This document shows positions 34,801 through 45,347 of a DNA stretch of 64,000 bases, in pieces. A program made the translations under genes and the position numbers. Origin of the DNA: Plazaster borealis (Eukaryota; Echinodermata; Asteroidea; Forcipulatida; Labidiasteridae); contig CM037467.1 in NCBI GenBank assembly GCA_021014325.1, positions 6,992,273-7,056,272 on the forward strand, given 5' to 3'. Below the pieces are notes generated by a model. It worked only from the letters and a program-made list of their open reading frames with translations, ran no database searches and was not told the DNA's origin. The number at the start of each line of letters is the position of its first letter. Within the stretch, counting starts at the first letter, position 1.

Positions 34801-37256
34801 TGTAAATCCTAACAAGTGGGATTTCTTCGCAGGATCGGTAAACATTCACTGTCTTTTATTCCATGATTGTATCAAGGCCCTCGAGGCCACTTGCAAAATA
34901 AATTATGTGTAACAGACCCCATCGACAACACTTTTATAGGCCTTTTCAATAACTTAAATAACTTGTATCGGGGGCGGATCGAGGCCACTTGCAAAATAAA
35001 TTATGTGTAACAGACCCCATCGACAACTTAGGCCTTTTCAATAACTTAAATAACTTGTATCGGGGGCGGATCCATGTATAGTCACTTGGATGGTGCACAT
35101 TGGGGGTGGGGGTGGGGAGAGGTCGTATGCGCTTAAACGTTCTCTTCTTTTCTTCATGAATGTTCACACACTGGTTTCACACACACATCAGTGATTATTT
35201 GAATAATTATCTTGCACATTACGCAAATAATACTCACTGGCACTCCCGTTGATCATTAGATCATAGAGTAAGGACTGTCCTTACTCTATGATTAGATATA
35301 TTTTATTTAAAAACACAACCATTATTATCACAACCCATCACGCATTCCAAACACCCACACACACACACAATACTCATACAAATCTGCTAACTTTCCGCCC
35401 ACGTGCGGCGGGCCTTGATTCCTGTTGTTTGTTGTCGAGCAAACTTTTCTCTAAGTGTTGCGGTCTTTTGGTGGAGGCACGTACTGTAGGCCTATGCATT
35501 AGACCGAAACCCTCCCTCAAATAATACGCTATTTGATGGCGAGGCGTATCAGTTACGAAAGCCCGTTAGTGCCATCGCAAGTATAAACAAATTGCTTTTT
35601 TGCAAGTATAATATGTTTGGAGAATCTTGTTTTTTGCAAGTATTATGTTTGACGAATCTTGTTTTTTGCAAGTAGGCCTATATTATGTTTGGCGATTTTG
35701 TTTTTTGCAAGTTTATGTTTTGCGAGTCTTGTCTATATTTAGCAGATCTTTTTTTGGAAGTAGGCCTATATATTTGGCGAGTCTTGTTTTTTGGAAGTCT
35801 ATATTTAGCAAATGTTGTTTTTTGGAAGTATATTTGGCGAGTCTTGTCTTTTTGGAAGTATTATGTTTGGCCAGTCTTGTTTTGTGCAATGAGAGTGTAT
35901 CATGACACCGGGCGCACGACGTGTGAGGATGGTGTCCTCCCCGTATCGAATCTCGCATCTCGCATGTCGCATCTCGCGTTAAATGTTAACAGGTAATTTG
36001 ATACTCTGTGTTTGTTTACATTGATGTAGTCTGGTTCACTGATGACTCTTTAAAGGCATCGTACACGTTTGGTAATTGTCAAAGACCAGTGTTCTCATTT
36101 GGTGTATCCCAACATATGCATAACAACAAGCCTGTGAAAATTTGGGCTCAATTGGTCATCGAAGTTGCAAGAAAATGATGAAAGAAAAAACACCCTTGTT
36201 GTACAAATTTGTGTGCTTTCAGATAGGAATAAAAGGCTTCTAGCTAGAAGTCTTTTATTATTTTAGTGAGAAATTACCTCTTTCTCAAAAACTACGTTAC
36301 TTCAGAGGGAGTCGTTTCTCACAATGTTTTATACTATCAACAGCTCTCTGTTGCTCGTTACCAAGTCAGTTTTTATGCTAATATTTATTTTGAGTAAATA
36401 CCAAACGTGTACGATACCTTTAAAACAAAATGTCCCTCACATAGTTCACAAATACTTCATTATTATTATCTAATCACAACTGCGACGGACCAATTCACAA
36501 CCACGACGGACCAACTCACAAATACGACGGAGTAACTCACGAACACGGAGCAACTCACATTTACGACGGAGCAACTCACGACGGACCAACTCAAAACTAC
36601 AACGGAGCAACTCACAACTACGACGGAGCAACTCACATTTACGACGGAGCAACTCACAACTGCGACGGATCTTCACACAACTACGACGGAGCAATACATA
36701 ACTACGAGATTTGCTAAATATAGACTTCCAAAAAACAAGACTCGCCAAATATGTACTTCCAAAAACAAGATCTGCTGCATATATAGACTTAAAAAAAAAC
36801 ACATCTCGCCAAACATATTTGCGATGGCAACTTATGAGCTTTCGTAGGGATTCTTAGGGAACAAACTCAAACGTGTTGTGTTTGTGGGGTATAGGCCCTA
36901 ATCGGAAACATACATAAAATCATAACACTTTAAGGCCAATAGAATATAAATGGCATGCTAAATAAGTGGTTGATTTGTTTTGGTCATTCTTATACGTATA
37001 TCAAGAGGATATTTTTTTTAAATCTCCAAAATAATAGTTGTTGAAGGCGGGTCATTGCAGCTGTTCGAACTACCCTTCAAAAGTAAACAAAACTCTGTGT
37101 TGGTTAAAAATATTAAAATATGAATTAACAGACAGATAAAAGAATTATCATTTTTTATAATGGTGTTTGCGTTTAAGTTATTGCTTGCACGAAAAAAGTC
37201 AGGGTGAACAAAATGTTGGAAATTGCAATATACAATTTGATACTTACGTTTGCCAT
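28833..37256 (-). CDS. Calmodulin-like protein with four EF-hands, five coding exons
   Basis: Spliced minus-strand gene. Coding exons: 37256-37248 (ATG GCA AAC, then GTAAGT), 33804-33657, 30953-30833, 29911-29796 and 28861-28833 (ending GTG TAA). Every junction keeps the frame and has AG acceptors (for example TTTATTTCCACAG, ATAATTTCTTCCAG) and GT donors (GTAAGT, GTACAA, GTTTGT, GTACGT). The 140-residue product has four complete 12-residue calcium loops at 14-25 (DADKDGKVSKSE), 50-61 (DKDGNGHIDKQE), 85-96 (DKDGNGFISKSE) and 121-132 (DFNQDGKISFDE). All have Asp at position 1, Gly at 6 and Glu at 12, so calcium binding at all four is expected. Introns split the second, third and fourth loops. 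It is shorter than canonical calmodulin (149): the start exon joins straight to the first helix (SRYDAAFSLYD), leaving out the usual N-terminal segment. It is a diverged cytosolic calcium sensor; its targets are unknown. Introns hold an hAT relic, two MITEs, a satellite and a foldback. The three-codon first exon is the least certain part. Confidence 0.85.
29302..29590 (+). pseudogene. hAT-type transposase C-terminal relic broken by a palindrome
   Basis: The frame from about 29302 ends with PVTSATAERSFSTMKRAG, the hallmark of the hAT dimerisation region. It then meets a perfect 44-bp palindrome (29461-29504) and stops. After the palindrome a different frame continues with RLTHLCGLVIERD, which fits the next part of the same domain. 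The domain was therefore once contiguous and has lost sequence at the palindrome. No catalytic core is present. It lies in the last intron of the calmodulin-like gene, on the opposite strand. Confidence 0.7.
31077..31434. mobile_element. TTAAAGG-type MITE family, member 4 (intronic)
   Basis: Begins TTAAAGGTATCGTACACGTT and ends AAACGTGTTCAGTGCCTTTAA. Words GTAACGTAGTTTTTGAGAAA and ACAACAAGGGTGTTTTTTCT match, on the other strand, member 5 at 36049-36424. Located in intron 2 of the calmodulin-like gene. Confidence 0.75.
32690..33540. repeat. Tandem repeat of about 142 bp in intron 2
   Basis: About six diverged units. Repeat starts (GACAT(G/A/C)TGGTTCAGGAAAT) are at 32768, 32913, 33054 and 33196, with incomplete units further on (33222, about 33342 and 33463). 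Each unit also carries AACTTCCTGTTTGGACCGGA and TTGAATAAAATGTCAAAT. It ends just before the EF-hand exon at 33657. Confidence 0.75.
33830..34880. other. Intron 1 sequence, nothing recognised
   Basis: Lies in the long first intron of the calmodulin-like gene. No exon with usable splice sites and no repeat family was found. Confidence 0.35.
34881..35075. repeat. Direct duplication of about 98 bp
   Basis: TCGAGGCCACTTGCAAAATA through TAACTTGTATCGGGGGCGGA occurs twice in tandem. The second copy lacks 7 bases (ACTTTTA). A local recent duplication within intron 1. Confidence 0.75.
35260..35292. other. Perfect palindrome, 33 bp
   Basis: ATCATAGAGTAAGGAC, a single T, then GTCCTTACTCTATGAT. It is an isolated perfect hairpin in intron 1 with no visible element around it. 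Confidence 0.7.
36049..36424. mobile_element. TTAAAGG-type MITE family, member 5
   Basis: Begins TTTAAAGGCATCGTACACGT and ends ACGTGTACGATACCTTTAAAA. The interior includes GGTAATTGTCAAAGACCAGT, and AGGCTTCTAGCTAGAAGTCT at a hairpin tip. It lies between the arms of the foldback at 35545-36860. Confidence 0.75.
36474..36700. repeat. Minisatellite of 18-27 bp units (ACTACGACGGAGCAACTCAC)
   Basis: About ten imperfect units of CAACTCACAACTACGACGGAG type. The minus-strand open frame across it, repeating SCSVV, is a product of the repeat. Confidence 0.75.
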
Positions 37257-37362
37257 GTCTGAAGTTGAAACTGCTGAATCTTGGGGAAGAAGAACAAGTT
37301 ACACACCGTTCACCGATGATCAAAACAACATATATGAACACATGTTACTGTATTCGACCAAT

Positions 37363-37369
37363 ATTTATA
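37363..37369 (-). promoter_or_regulatory. Candidate TATA box of the calmodulin-like gene
   Basis: On the minus strand CCTATAAATATTGG lies about 107 bp before the proposed ATG (37256). That would give a 5' UTR of roughly 75-80 bases. No other promoter element is recognised. Confidence 0.35.
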
Positions 37370-37469
37370 GGCAAGTGTACAATGGGGCCCATCCCTTATT
37401 CGTATCACGCCTATTATTACTCCGCAGCATGTAGTCCCACAAACTCAACAAACATGACGTCATAATTCT

Positions 37470-38330
37470 CATCTGATCCCCAAACCAAACAAAGCATTTT
37501 TCATAATTAGTTGTATAATCGCAGTGTGGGTGCAGTTTTAAATATCTTTGGGATTCAAATGCAAAAATAATTGATCTAGTTATGTATTATATTGATTTTG
37601 TCAACCCATTACTGTGCACTGTAAACGGGTATTATGGTCATGGCCGAGGTAGTTTAAATTCCATATAGTATAAACTTCAAGGACGTTTTTCTATGGCATA
37701 ACAATGTACACAGTGATATTATAATAGTATACGGAATAGTTCAGGGTTGGGAAAATAATCCAATAAATTTGCTATAGTTATTAGCAATATTAAAGGGGAG
37801 GTAAAGGGGTTTTGTGGAAGATTCAATTAATTCACATTCTCTAGTGTCCAATAAGACCAACAACTTGTGAACATTTGAATTTAATTCAGTGGTCGTGTTT
37901 TCGTGAAAAACACGAACAACGTTTTAGGGATTTTGTGAACCTTCGTATCGGGATTTCGGCAATCAAACCATCGGTGATTTTGTTTGCTTATCAATGATGA
38001 AATACAATGTCATCGACATGCAGTATTTCAGATGGGAATATTTCTATGGAGGATTGGTATATCGGTATATGACCTTTGTACTCATTGGCCTTCCATATTG
38101 AAACAAAAAATTTGTTTTATATCATAAATTCATAACTACCAATCCGGTACGGTGTTTTTAATGCTGTGAATCAAGTTGGTTTTATCTCTTGTCTTCCTGA
38201 AAAATAATCAACTTCGAGAATAAGATTATTTCATTCCAATCGTATTTCCTCTCGCAATGAAAGTCAACTGAACATACAGGAAAGACACAAAGAAACACGC
38301 ATGTAAAGAGATTATAGAAACCAAGTGGTG
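37470..38330. other. Anonymous AT-rich sequence, no gene seen
   Basis: Upstream flank of the calmodulin-like gene. No coding or repeat evidence. Confidence 0.35.
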
Positions 38331-38339
38331 TTGGTGTTT

Positions 38340-38465
38340 TTGCTGCTGCTGTTGTTGTTGTTATTGTTGTTGTTGCTGCTACTGCTGCTGCTGCTGCTGC
38401 TGCTGTTGTTGCTGTTGCTGCTGTTGTTGTTGTTGTTGTTGTTGTGTCGTTGTTGTTGTTGTTGT

Positions 38466-38530
<65 letters not shown>

Positions 38531-38539
38531 CTGTTGTGG

Positions 38540-38586
<47 letters not shown>

Positions 38587-38612
38587 GATGATGTTGCTGA
38601 TGTTGATGTTGC
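38340..38612. repeat. Compound (TTG/CTG)n trinucleotide microsatellite, about 270 bp
   Basis: Nearly uninterrupted TTG, CTG and TGC triplets. All six frames stay open, which produces artificial poly-Leu, poly-Cys, poly-Gln and poly-Asn frames. Confidence 0.95.
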
Positions 38613-38846
38613 TTTATTCTAAAAAACATGAGCATCTTTTTGGATACAAATCACCGTATTGAATACTGTTGAGGTTGCAGAATAGGGCTATATGTGTATA
38701 TATTATAAGCTGTTTCATCTCGGCAGCATTAGGCCTATATAGAATGCCACCCACATCCCCAAAACCCCGAAATGTTTCTTTTAAAAAAGAGTGTGAGAGT
38801 AGAGTAGGCCTTATGTTATTGTCCTGTATGCAAAGTTTATCCACGC

Positions 38847-39790
38847 ACGTACGTTCACACGAGTAGCTAACTTCGCTGCTAACTTCGCTGCTAGCTAACA
38901 GCGGAAATTTTTGACCGTGTGAACGCAAAATTTAGCTAACTTCGCTGCTAACTTCGCTGCTATTTCCAAAAGTTAGCAGTGAAAATTTCCGCTGCTAACT
39001 CAACTTAGCAGTGAAACTTGATACTTTAGCAGTGAAACTTGATACTTTAGCCACAGATAAAGGAATTTAGCAGTGTTATGTTTGTCGTGTGAACGCAACT
39101 GACCTCAGCTAGCTGTAAACATGATTTCAGCTCGATGTTACGACGCCGTGTATATACCGGGTATTTTTTTCTCCTGGTGGAGTTGCAAAAGTAGGCCTAT
39201 ACATTTTGCTCCTCAGTTGCCGCCATAAGTTTTACAATTAAGTTGACATCATCTTTATTATGACAGCTAAATCATACTCATAACACAGAAAGATAACAAA
39301 GACGACAGAATCGGAAATTGTAGGATCCGTGTTTGTAAACTTATCTGAACGATCGAAAAACGTTTCTACGGCCGGCCACGTGACTATCAACCTCCTTCTC
39401 GTGGATACAAGCAATGCACGTGCTGTGGTACGGTGACATCGAACAGTAATGGGGACGAAATTGTAGTTTTTAACTTGACTGATGACGTAGTGTATTTTTT
39501 ATAGTGACAAGATGAAAGACCAAAACAAAATGCATTTCTCATTCCGAATCGCTGTTAATTTAAATAATCGAATCGCTGCGAACTTATACACAAATATGTG
39601 TATTAAATAAGCTATTCTTTGAGCCATTACTCTATGTTTGAGCCAACACATACGGTGGCAAAGAAAACTACCGGAAGCCGAAACACTCTGTGCTGGATAA
39701 CAGCGACCATGCCCCGTGTGAACGCAAGGTAAATTTTAGCTAAGTCGTTTTGTCAAGCGAACCCCCGCTGTGAATATTTAGCAGCGAAGT
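38847..39790. repeat. Repeat region with AACTTCGCTGCT units and GTGTGAACGCAA ends
   Basis: Between 38865 and 39060 the unit (GC)TAACTTCGCTGCT and its complement AGCAGTGAAACTTGATACTTT recur. GTTCACACGAGTAGCTAACT at the left, and GTGTGAACGCAAGGTAAATTTTAGCTAAG followed by TTAGCAGCGAAGTTAGCAGT (about 39716-39797) at the right, are inverted. This suggests a degenerate foldback or MITE pair. Confidence 0.45.
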
Positions 39791-39799
39791 TAGCAGTGA

Positions 39800-41110
39800 T
39801 GGGGGTTTACTGGCATATTCGGCATGCCATCAATCAGCAAAACATGAAATATTGCGACTCTGATAATAGATAAATCTGTTCACTGCATGTTTTTTTTTTC
39901 TTCGACCAGGCACAATAAGCCTATATTTTGGCGCCCCTTAAAGGGATATACAGCATATATCATTCAAGAAATAATCATATTTTTCATTCAAGAAAACTTC
40001 TATTACATTAGGGATGTGTTGCTATTCTTGTAGACGGATATTTTTAGAACATGTTAGTGGAGGAATATTTTTGGGTTCAAACTATGTTCAAAGATAACAC
40101 AACTCAAGACATAAACACCTGTCATGACGAATGTATAGCAGTGTGCGTCTGATTAGATTAGAACTTGTCAGCCCATTTTGCACAGAGCTGCTCAAGCACG
40201 TAATAATTTTGGCTGAGCTCATAAACATGGGCAACGGGCAACGGGAAACGGGTAACCAATAAACACTTCATGTCATTTATACACTCTTTGTGACTGGTTC
40301 CCAGTGCTTATCAAGACAGTAGAACCGTTAGGCTTCAACTTCGATGAAAACTTTTTTTTAAAAACCCATTAGGATAATGCAAAGATTTATGTCACAATGT
40401 AGCCTGCAGGTCGATTTTCGTGGTTTATGGCCTCCACTCAATATTACAATATTACCAATGCAATTAAATTTAATTTAGGAAGAAACAATAACTAGTAAAG
40501 TTGCAGGTCCAACCGTCAACCGGTATAATAACAATCTCTTTTTGCAGAGTGTTAGCTCTGAAAGAAGCCGTTGTTGTCTAAATGGCTCTTTTGTCAGAGC
40601 CAACACTCCTCCCAAAAGAGATTTACACATTGAACCCGCAAGTTTTCCACCTATTATAACCACACCATGCAAAGCTTCAAGCATCACGTATTAAAAGCTG
40701 TGTGGATTTTAGAAGTTTGTTTTTATGTAGGCCTATAAATGAGAGATAGGCCTATCCCATAGGAAGGTTTCGTGTTCATGGGAAAGATTAATTTGGATAT
40801 TTAGACCACGTAACAAAACCAAGCTAATTCTAGTAAAAATTCGAGATTATCTGATTACAGCTGAATCCAACTTGGAATGCAATTAAAATGATATTATAGA
40901 CGAGGTGAAATTACTTAGGGGTCTAATTATTATCGGTACCTTTTGTGAATGTGAGGTACACCATTGATTGGACACCTGTTTAAACCGTTAAACCAGTATC
41001 ATTACTCTCAGTCTGTGAATCAAGAAAACGTGCAGCATTGATAATGCTGGGGAATAACTGCAGCTAAGTATGATTACTCTCATTGAATCAATTTGATACG
41101 GTAAAGCATT
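39800..41110. other. Anonymous sequence with one imperfect hairpin
   Basis: At 40533-40623 AATCTCTTTTTGCAGAGTGTTAGCTCTGA faces TCAGAGCCAACACTCCTCCCAAAAGAGATT, an imperfect terminal-repeat pair of a possible 90-bp element. Nothing else is supported. Confidence 0.35.
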
Positions 41111-41138
41111 TCGACAAAGCTACTTTAGTGCAGAAAAG

Positions 41139-41312
41139 CACCACCACCACCACCACCCCCAGCAGCAGCAGCAGCAGCAAGCTGGTGTTGTTGCTGCTGC
41201 TGTTTTTGCAGAAGCGGCGGCGACGACGACGACACGACGACGACAACAACAGCAACAACAGCAACAACAGCAACAACAATAACAAGCGGCAGCAACAGCA
41301 ACAGTAACAGAA
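41139..41312. repeat. Compound trinucleotide microsatellite (CAC, AGC, GAC, CAA)
   Basis: Runs of CAC, then AGC, TTG/CTG, GGC, GAC and CAA triplets. Open frames on both strands over it are low-complexity artefacts. Confidence 0.9.
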
Positions 41313-43140
41313 GCAGCAACACGCGCCTTTGAAATTAGTCCACCATTCAAACAATAATCTGCAAAACAATTATTTTTAGTTTAAATTGACGTCGAAATTC
41401 CTAAAATGTTGTTTTTGAGTAATAAACTCCATCGTTAAAATTGATATGGTGCTGGGACAAGCATCACACGCTTGCGTGGGCTCTGTAACGGACCGGCTGC
41501 TCTATGAACTCGGTTGTGCGTCTCGAAGGAACCGTACGGAAGCGTTAAAGGAACATTGAGAGACATTTGAAGTCATATTTATGACTTACAATTCATAATT
41601 ATGACTTTGTGCTATACAAATGTTATGTTGTGCTGCCAGTAAAAAGGTCCCATTCTTTTAAGAAATAATACTTCACTGTAAATGTATAAATAATAAATAA
41701 ATAAAACGCTTTTCCAATTTGGACAACTCAAACTGCGTACCGTTTGATAAAAATTAACCTCAAGAAAAAGGATTTTTCTTTTTGTTGTTGTTGTTTTGTT
41801 TATTTGTTGGGTTTTTCAGTGTGTTTATTTTATTTTATTTTTTGGTGGCGGGGGGGGGGGGCTGTTGCTTCATTCCGAAACAACGACTGATTTACTTTGC
41901 TCAATTTGAAAACAGCCGCTGTTAGACAAAGACAGTGATAATCATTGAATCAAATTTATTAGTTTCAATCTGAAAGCTCAATAATTATATTGTTCACATT
42001 ATACCTCGCCAGTTACTCCTCCAGAGAAAAAGTTCCGTCTGTACTGTCCAAGTCGAGATCAAAGCATGTTGAAGACGCCCAGAACATCATCCTTGCTTAT
42101 GAAGGAAACGAATCAAGCCCAATATGGACGTTCACAAAAATTTCTGAAAAACATGAATCCTTTTTCGTTGTTTTCACAAAAACGTGGATGCCATTTTCAC
42201 GGGTTGTTTGTATGGTGTGTTTATTGAAACCCTGAAGATGAGAATTAATCTGAAATGTACCATTCCTTTAAAACACTTTTTCACCAGACCGTATAGTCGT
42301 TAGATTTAGTTGACTGACTTCGGTGGGAAAAAGCGACTACAGTTAAGCTGCGGACTTTTTTTTGTACAATAGCACTCGTGTGACGCATTGATGAGTTCGC
42401 ATTGCACAAAGCATTGAATTGTATTCCAGTCTGACATTGGACAGTGTTGAAAGACACAATAACATTAACATAACCAAATTTTCGAAAAACAGCTGACACA
42501 AATTGCTTAATGTTTTTTTCTCCAAACACGTATGCAAATGTGTTAATTATTCAAAGCTACCTTTGTATTGCGAGTTGTTATTGTAAATTGCTAAACAATA
42601 AATAAATCTCAATATTTTGATAAGGTTAATTGACAGTGCACTTTTCGACATAGTTTTAAAATGTTAACAACAATAGTTTGATTCAGATGTCTTTGCTTTT
42701 CTCTAAATCTCTAAATTAGTGTATTTTTTTCTGTAAGCAAAGTGCTTATAGTGAATTTTTTTTTAAAGCACTTTCCCTGATAAGCTTTCCAAAGAGACTC
42801 ATCTTCAGAACAACCAACCCACCACTGTAAATGATGTCCATTTATCCAACCACAGAACATTAAATACATTAGGGCCTACCTGAAGACTTACCCAAGCAAA
42901 TTTGGGATTGGTTAAATAGAAGGTTTCAACGAGAAAACAGCAAGAGGAAACAAACAAAAAAGACAGAATCGAACATGATTTTCCGAGGGCGACAACGATA
43001 TTCGGATGATCATTTTTCTCAGGAACTTTGGTCCTAAGAAAATCTTTTTTTTATCAAAGGTTTACGGCGAGAAATGGTTCATTTATTTTTCAAAATAAGG
43101 TTACCAGCCAAACTACCATGTCAAATGTACAATTTATGAC
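41313..43140. other. Anonymous sequence, no gene seen
   Basis: A G-run lies near 41850-41862. Short frames such as 41990-42235 and 42281-42529 have no domain and no splice context. Confidence 0.35.
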
Positions 43141-43243
43141 TGGTGTCCTGCTCATTTCCAAACCAAATCGCTATCTAAACCGCTATCACGCCCCACGAAC
43201 CACTCGCCACTAGAGGGCGCTATTATTCATGTAACTGCAGAGC

Positions 43244-44384
43244 TAGTCTGGTTCCCAGACCCAAAAATCTCCGACTAGGCTCTGTCGAATTTAGGGTCCG
43301 GTATCACCCAAAATCACGTGACCAAAAAGGAGGAATTCCTCCTTTTTCGAAGTTATCCGAAATGTTCCGAACGTGTTGTCGTCAACATTCGGACAGTATC
43401 GTTGATGGTCGGGCATTTCCGTGTGTTTACGGTTGCATTGTAAACAGAATCCATGGAATCATAATGTCAGTCCTGTCGGCCGTAGATCCAGGAGTTTTTG
43501 AGTTTACGCTCAAGTCAAAGCTAGCTGGCCTTGGCCAATATCAATACCAGGCGTAATGCCAGCTATTGTTATTTAAAGCCAATGCAGGCGTTGTGCCTAA
43601 AAAAAGCAATTACGAGGATACTCTCGCAGTTTTCAGATACACGTTGTAAGTAGGGAACCGCACACAATCAATGTCAAACGTTTTCTTACGCAGCATCTGA
43701 TTGGTTAGGAATCAGAGTACAGTTAGTTTGATGCACAGTCTGACCAATCACGTTCGGGCTCTCATTTTACAAGCGAGTCATACCGGACATTTCGATTCTG
43801 AACGGTTACGCTGACGAAGACAAATTCTGTAAGCGTTCTTGACTGTTTCGAGTTTCCTTAAAAAAAACGAATATAGTAAAATACTAGATGAATAGCGTAT
43901 AACGAAAATTATTCTGCCCAATGTCATTAACTATTAAAAAAATGACTTTTACGGAGACCCTTATTTCTACACAAAATCCGTTATGTTCTTGGTCTCATAT
44001 TTCTTTATTTGTACCACAGAAAATTGTTTCATAGATTTTTTAGGTATAATGCAACATTATTGTTAAGCTGTGTGAACGTTTTTTTTCGTTACATAGTTTA
44101 ATTTTACCGAAATGAATTTTTGAAAAAGTGGTCTCCAAGCTCATTATTTATACAAAACCGCGACGGTCATGCATACGCTACAAATGAAAGAAAGCTCTTT
44201 TCGACCCCTGCTGCATGCTGCGTACTGACTGAATAGCTTCCGATCAGGCGCAGACATGGTTTCCCTGGAGATGACCCCCGACCCTAACAAGTTGCGTCAT
44301 GCTCTATTTTTAACCGTGGGTGATACCTGACCTAAGATTTTTAACAAGAGACGTCAAGGAATCTTTGGTCAGGGAACCAGACTA
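43244..44384. mobile_element. Inverted-repeat element (TAGTCTGGTTCCC family), long copy
   Basis: Left end TAGTCTGGTTCCCAGACCCA and right end TTTGGTCAGGGAACCAGACTA. The right part (CCTGGAGATGACCCCCGACC to ACAAGAGACGTCAAGGAATC) matches 53415-53557 almost base for base. No transposase is recognised in the interior, so it appears non-autonomous. Confidence 0.65.
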
Positions 44385-44397
44385 CTGCAGAGCCGTA

Positions 44398-44704
44398 TAG
44401 ACCTTTCTTTTGTTGATAAACAAACCGCGCTGGTTGGCATGGACGGCCGAATGTTAGCAAAACATTCAATCGTGTTAACAAATGTTGTGTCCAAATTCAA
44501 CATTTCTGTAAACTTTCAATCAACCAAAAATACATACCATGATTGGTTGCTTTGTTTCCAACAAATTCAACACTATTTTTGAATATTTGTGTAACAATAT
44601 TACAAACTGTGACTATCTGCTTATACTTTGCATTTATGGCTTTCCATAGTTTTCCAACCTCGGTTGGCAAAAACTCGGGCTGTGACGTGCAAAAGAAAGG
44701 TCTA
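44398..44704. mobile_element. Short inverted-repeat element (TAGACCTTTC), copy 2
   Basis: Reverse-oriented partner of 2852-3160. Ends TAGACCTTTCTTTTG and CAAAAGAAAGGTCTA flanked by TA. The differences from copy 1 are few. Confidence 0.7.
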
Positions 44705-45093
44705 TATTGAGAGAGTTGCGACATGGAGGGACCAGCTTTCTCCGGTCACGTGGTTGCTGGACGCCATTTTGTTCCAAAATGCAGTACAACCCAATGGGCA
44801 GACTAGTCTGGCACCCTGTATTCGCCAATGCATTTTTTGGAGACAAGATGGCTTCTAATCGCAAGTTGTCACAACTCTCTCAATACACAGCTCTGTGTAA
44901 CTGCAGAGCCGTATATTGAGAGAGTTGCGACAACTTGCGATTAGAAGCCATTTTGTCTCAAAAAATGCATTGGCGAATACAGGGTGCCAGACTAGTCTGC
45001 CCATTGGGTTGTACTGCATTTTGGAACAAAATGGCGTCCAGCAACCACGTGACCGGAGAAAGCTGGTCCCTCCATGTCGCAACTCTCTCAATA
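44705..45093. mobile_element. Two copies of a 181-bp MITE in head-to-head orientation
   Basis: 44705-44885 and 44914-45093 are almost perfect reverse complements separated by 28 bp. Each unit has its own ends TATTGAGAGAGTTG...CAACTCTCTCAATA flanked by TA. CACAGCTCTGTGTAACTGC follows both units. Together they would form a hairpin of about 180 bp. Confidence 0.8.
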
Positions 45094-45130
45094 CACAGCT
45101 CTGTGTAACTGCCATCGCGCCACGAACCAG

Positions 45131-45152
45131 CCTCGTCCCCATGGGGACGAGG
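45131..45152. other. Perfect 22-bp palindrome (CCTCGTCCCCATG...)
   Basis: CCTCGTCCCC/ATGGGGACGAGG is exactly self-complementary. The same ends flank TTGGTAATAAAGTAAA at 53584-53627, and a half copy is at about 11261-11294. This one looks like a copy that lost its centre. Confidence 0.6.
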
Positions 45153-45347
45153 TTGACCACGAACCGATCTGCGGGGGAATTTTGCGTGGCTGATGCAGAA
45201 AAATAACAACGAACTCAGACTTGAAATCAAGTCTACTGTGATAGCGGTTTGTGGTGTGATAGCGATTACAGAAATGATAGCGCCCTGTAGTGACGATTGG
45301 TTCTTGGGTGATAGCGGTTTAGATAGCGATTAGGTTTTCGTGACTAC

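Larger units (their letters stand above)
35545..36860. mobile_element. Second foldback element with minisatellite arms (intron 1)
   Basis: The left arm (about 35545-35890) is a tandem repeat of (T/G)GCGAGTCTTGTTTTTTGGAAG-like units of 25-40 bp. The right arm (about 36705-36860) is its reverse complement (AGACTTCCAAAAAACAAGACT, CTCGCCAAAT). The outer flanks pair as well: GTGCCATCGCAAGTATAAAC versus TTGCGATGGCAAC. The centre holds a MITE (36049-36424) and a second minisatellite (36474-36700). It is built like the foldback at 1647-3639 but is unrelated in sequence. No coding capacity. Confidence 0.6.

Noticed and set aside
36466..36802. Minus-strand frames repeating SCSVV or ELLRRK
   Set aside because: Translation of the 18-27 bp minisatellite.
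38312..38662. Long poly-Gln, poly-Leu and poly-Cys open frames on both strands
   Set aside because: They arise from a trinucleotide microsatellite that keeps all six frames open; no other coding evidence.
44497..44724. 75-codon minus-strand frame reading EVGKLWKAINAKYKQ...
   Set aside because: It looks protein-like, but lies wholly in a 310-bp MITE; the same frame in copy 1 (2784-3014) differs and no family matches.
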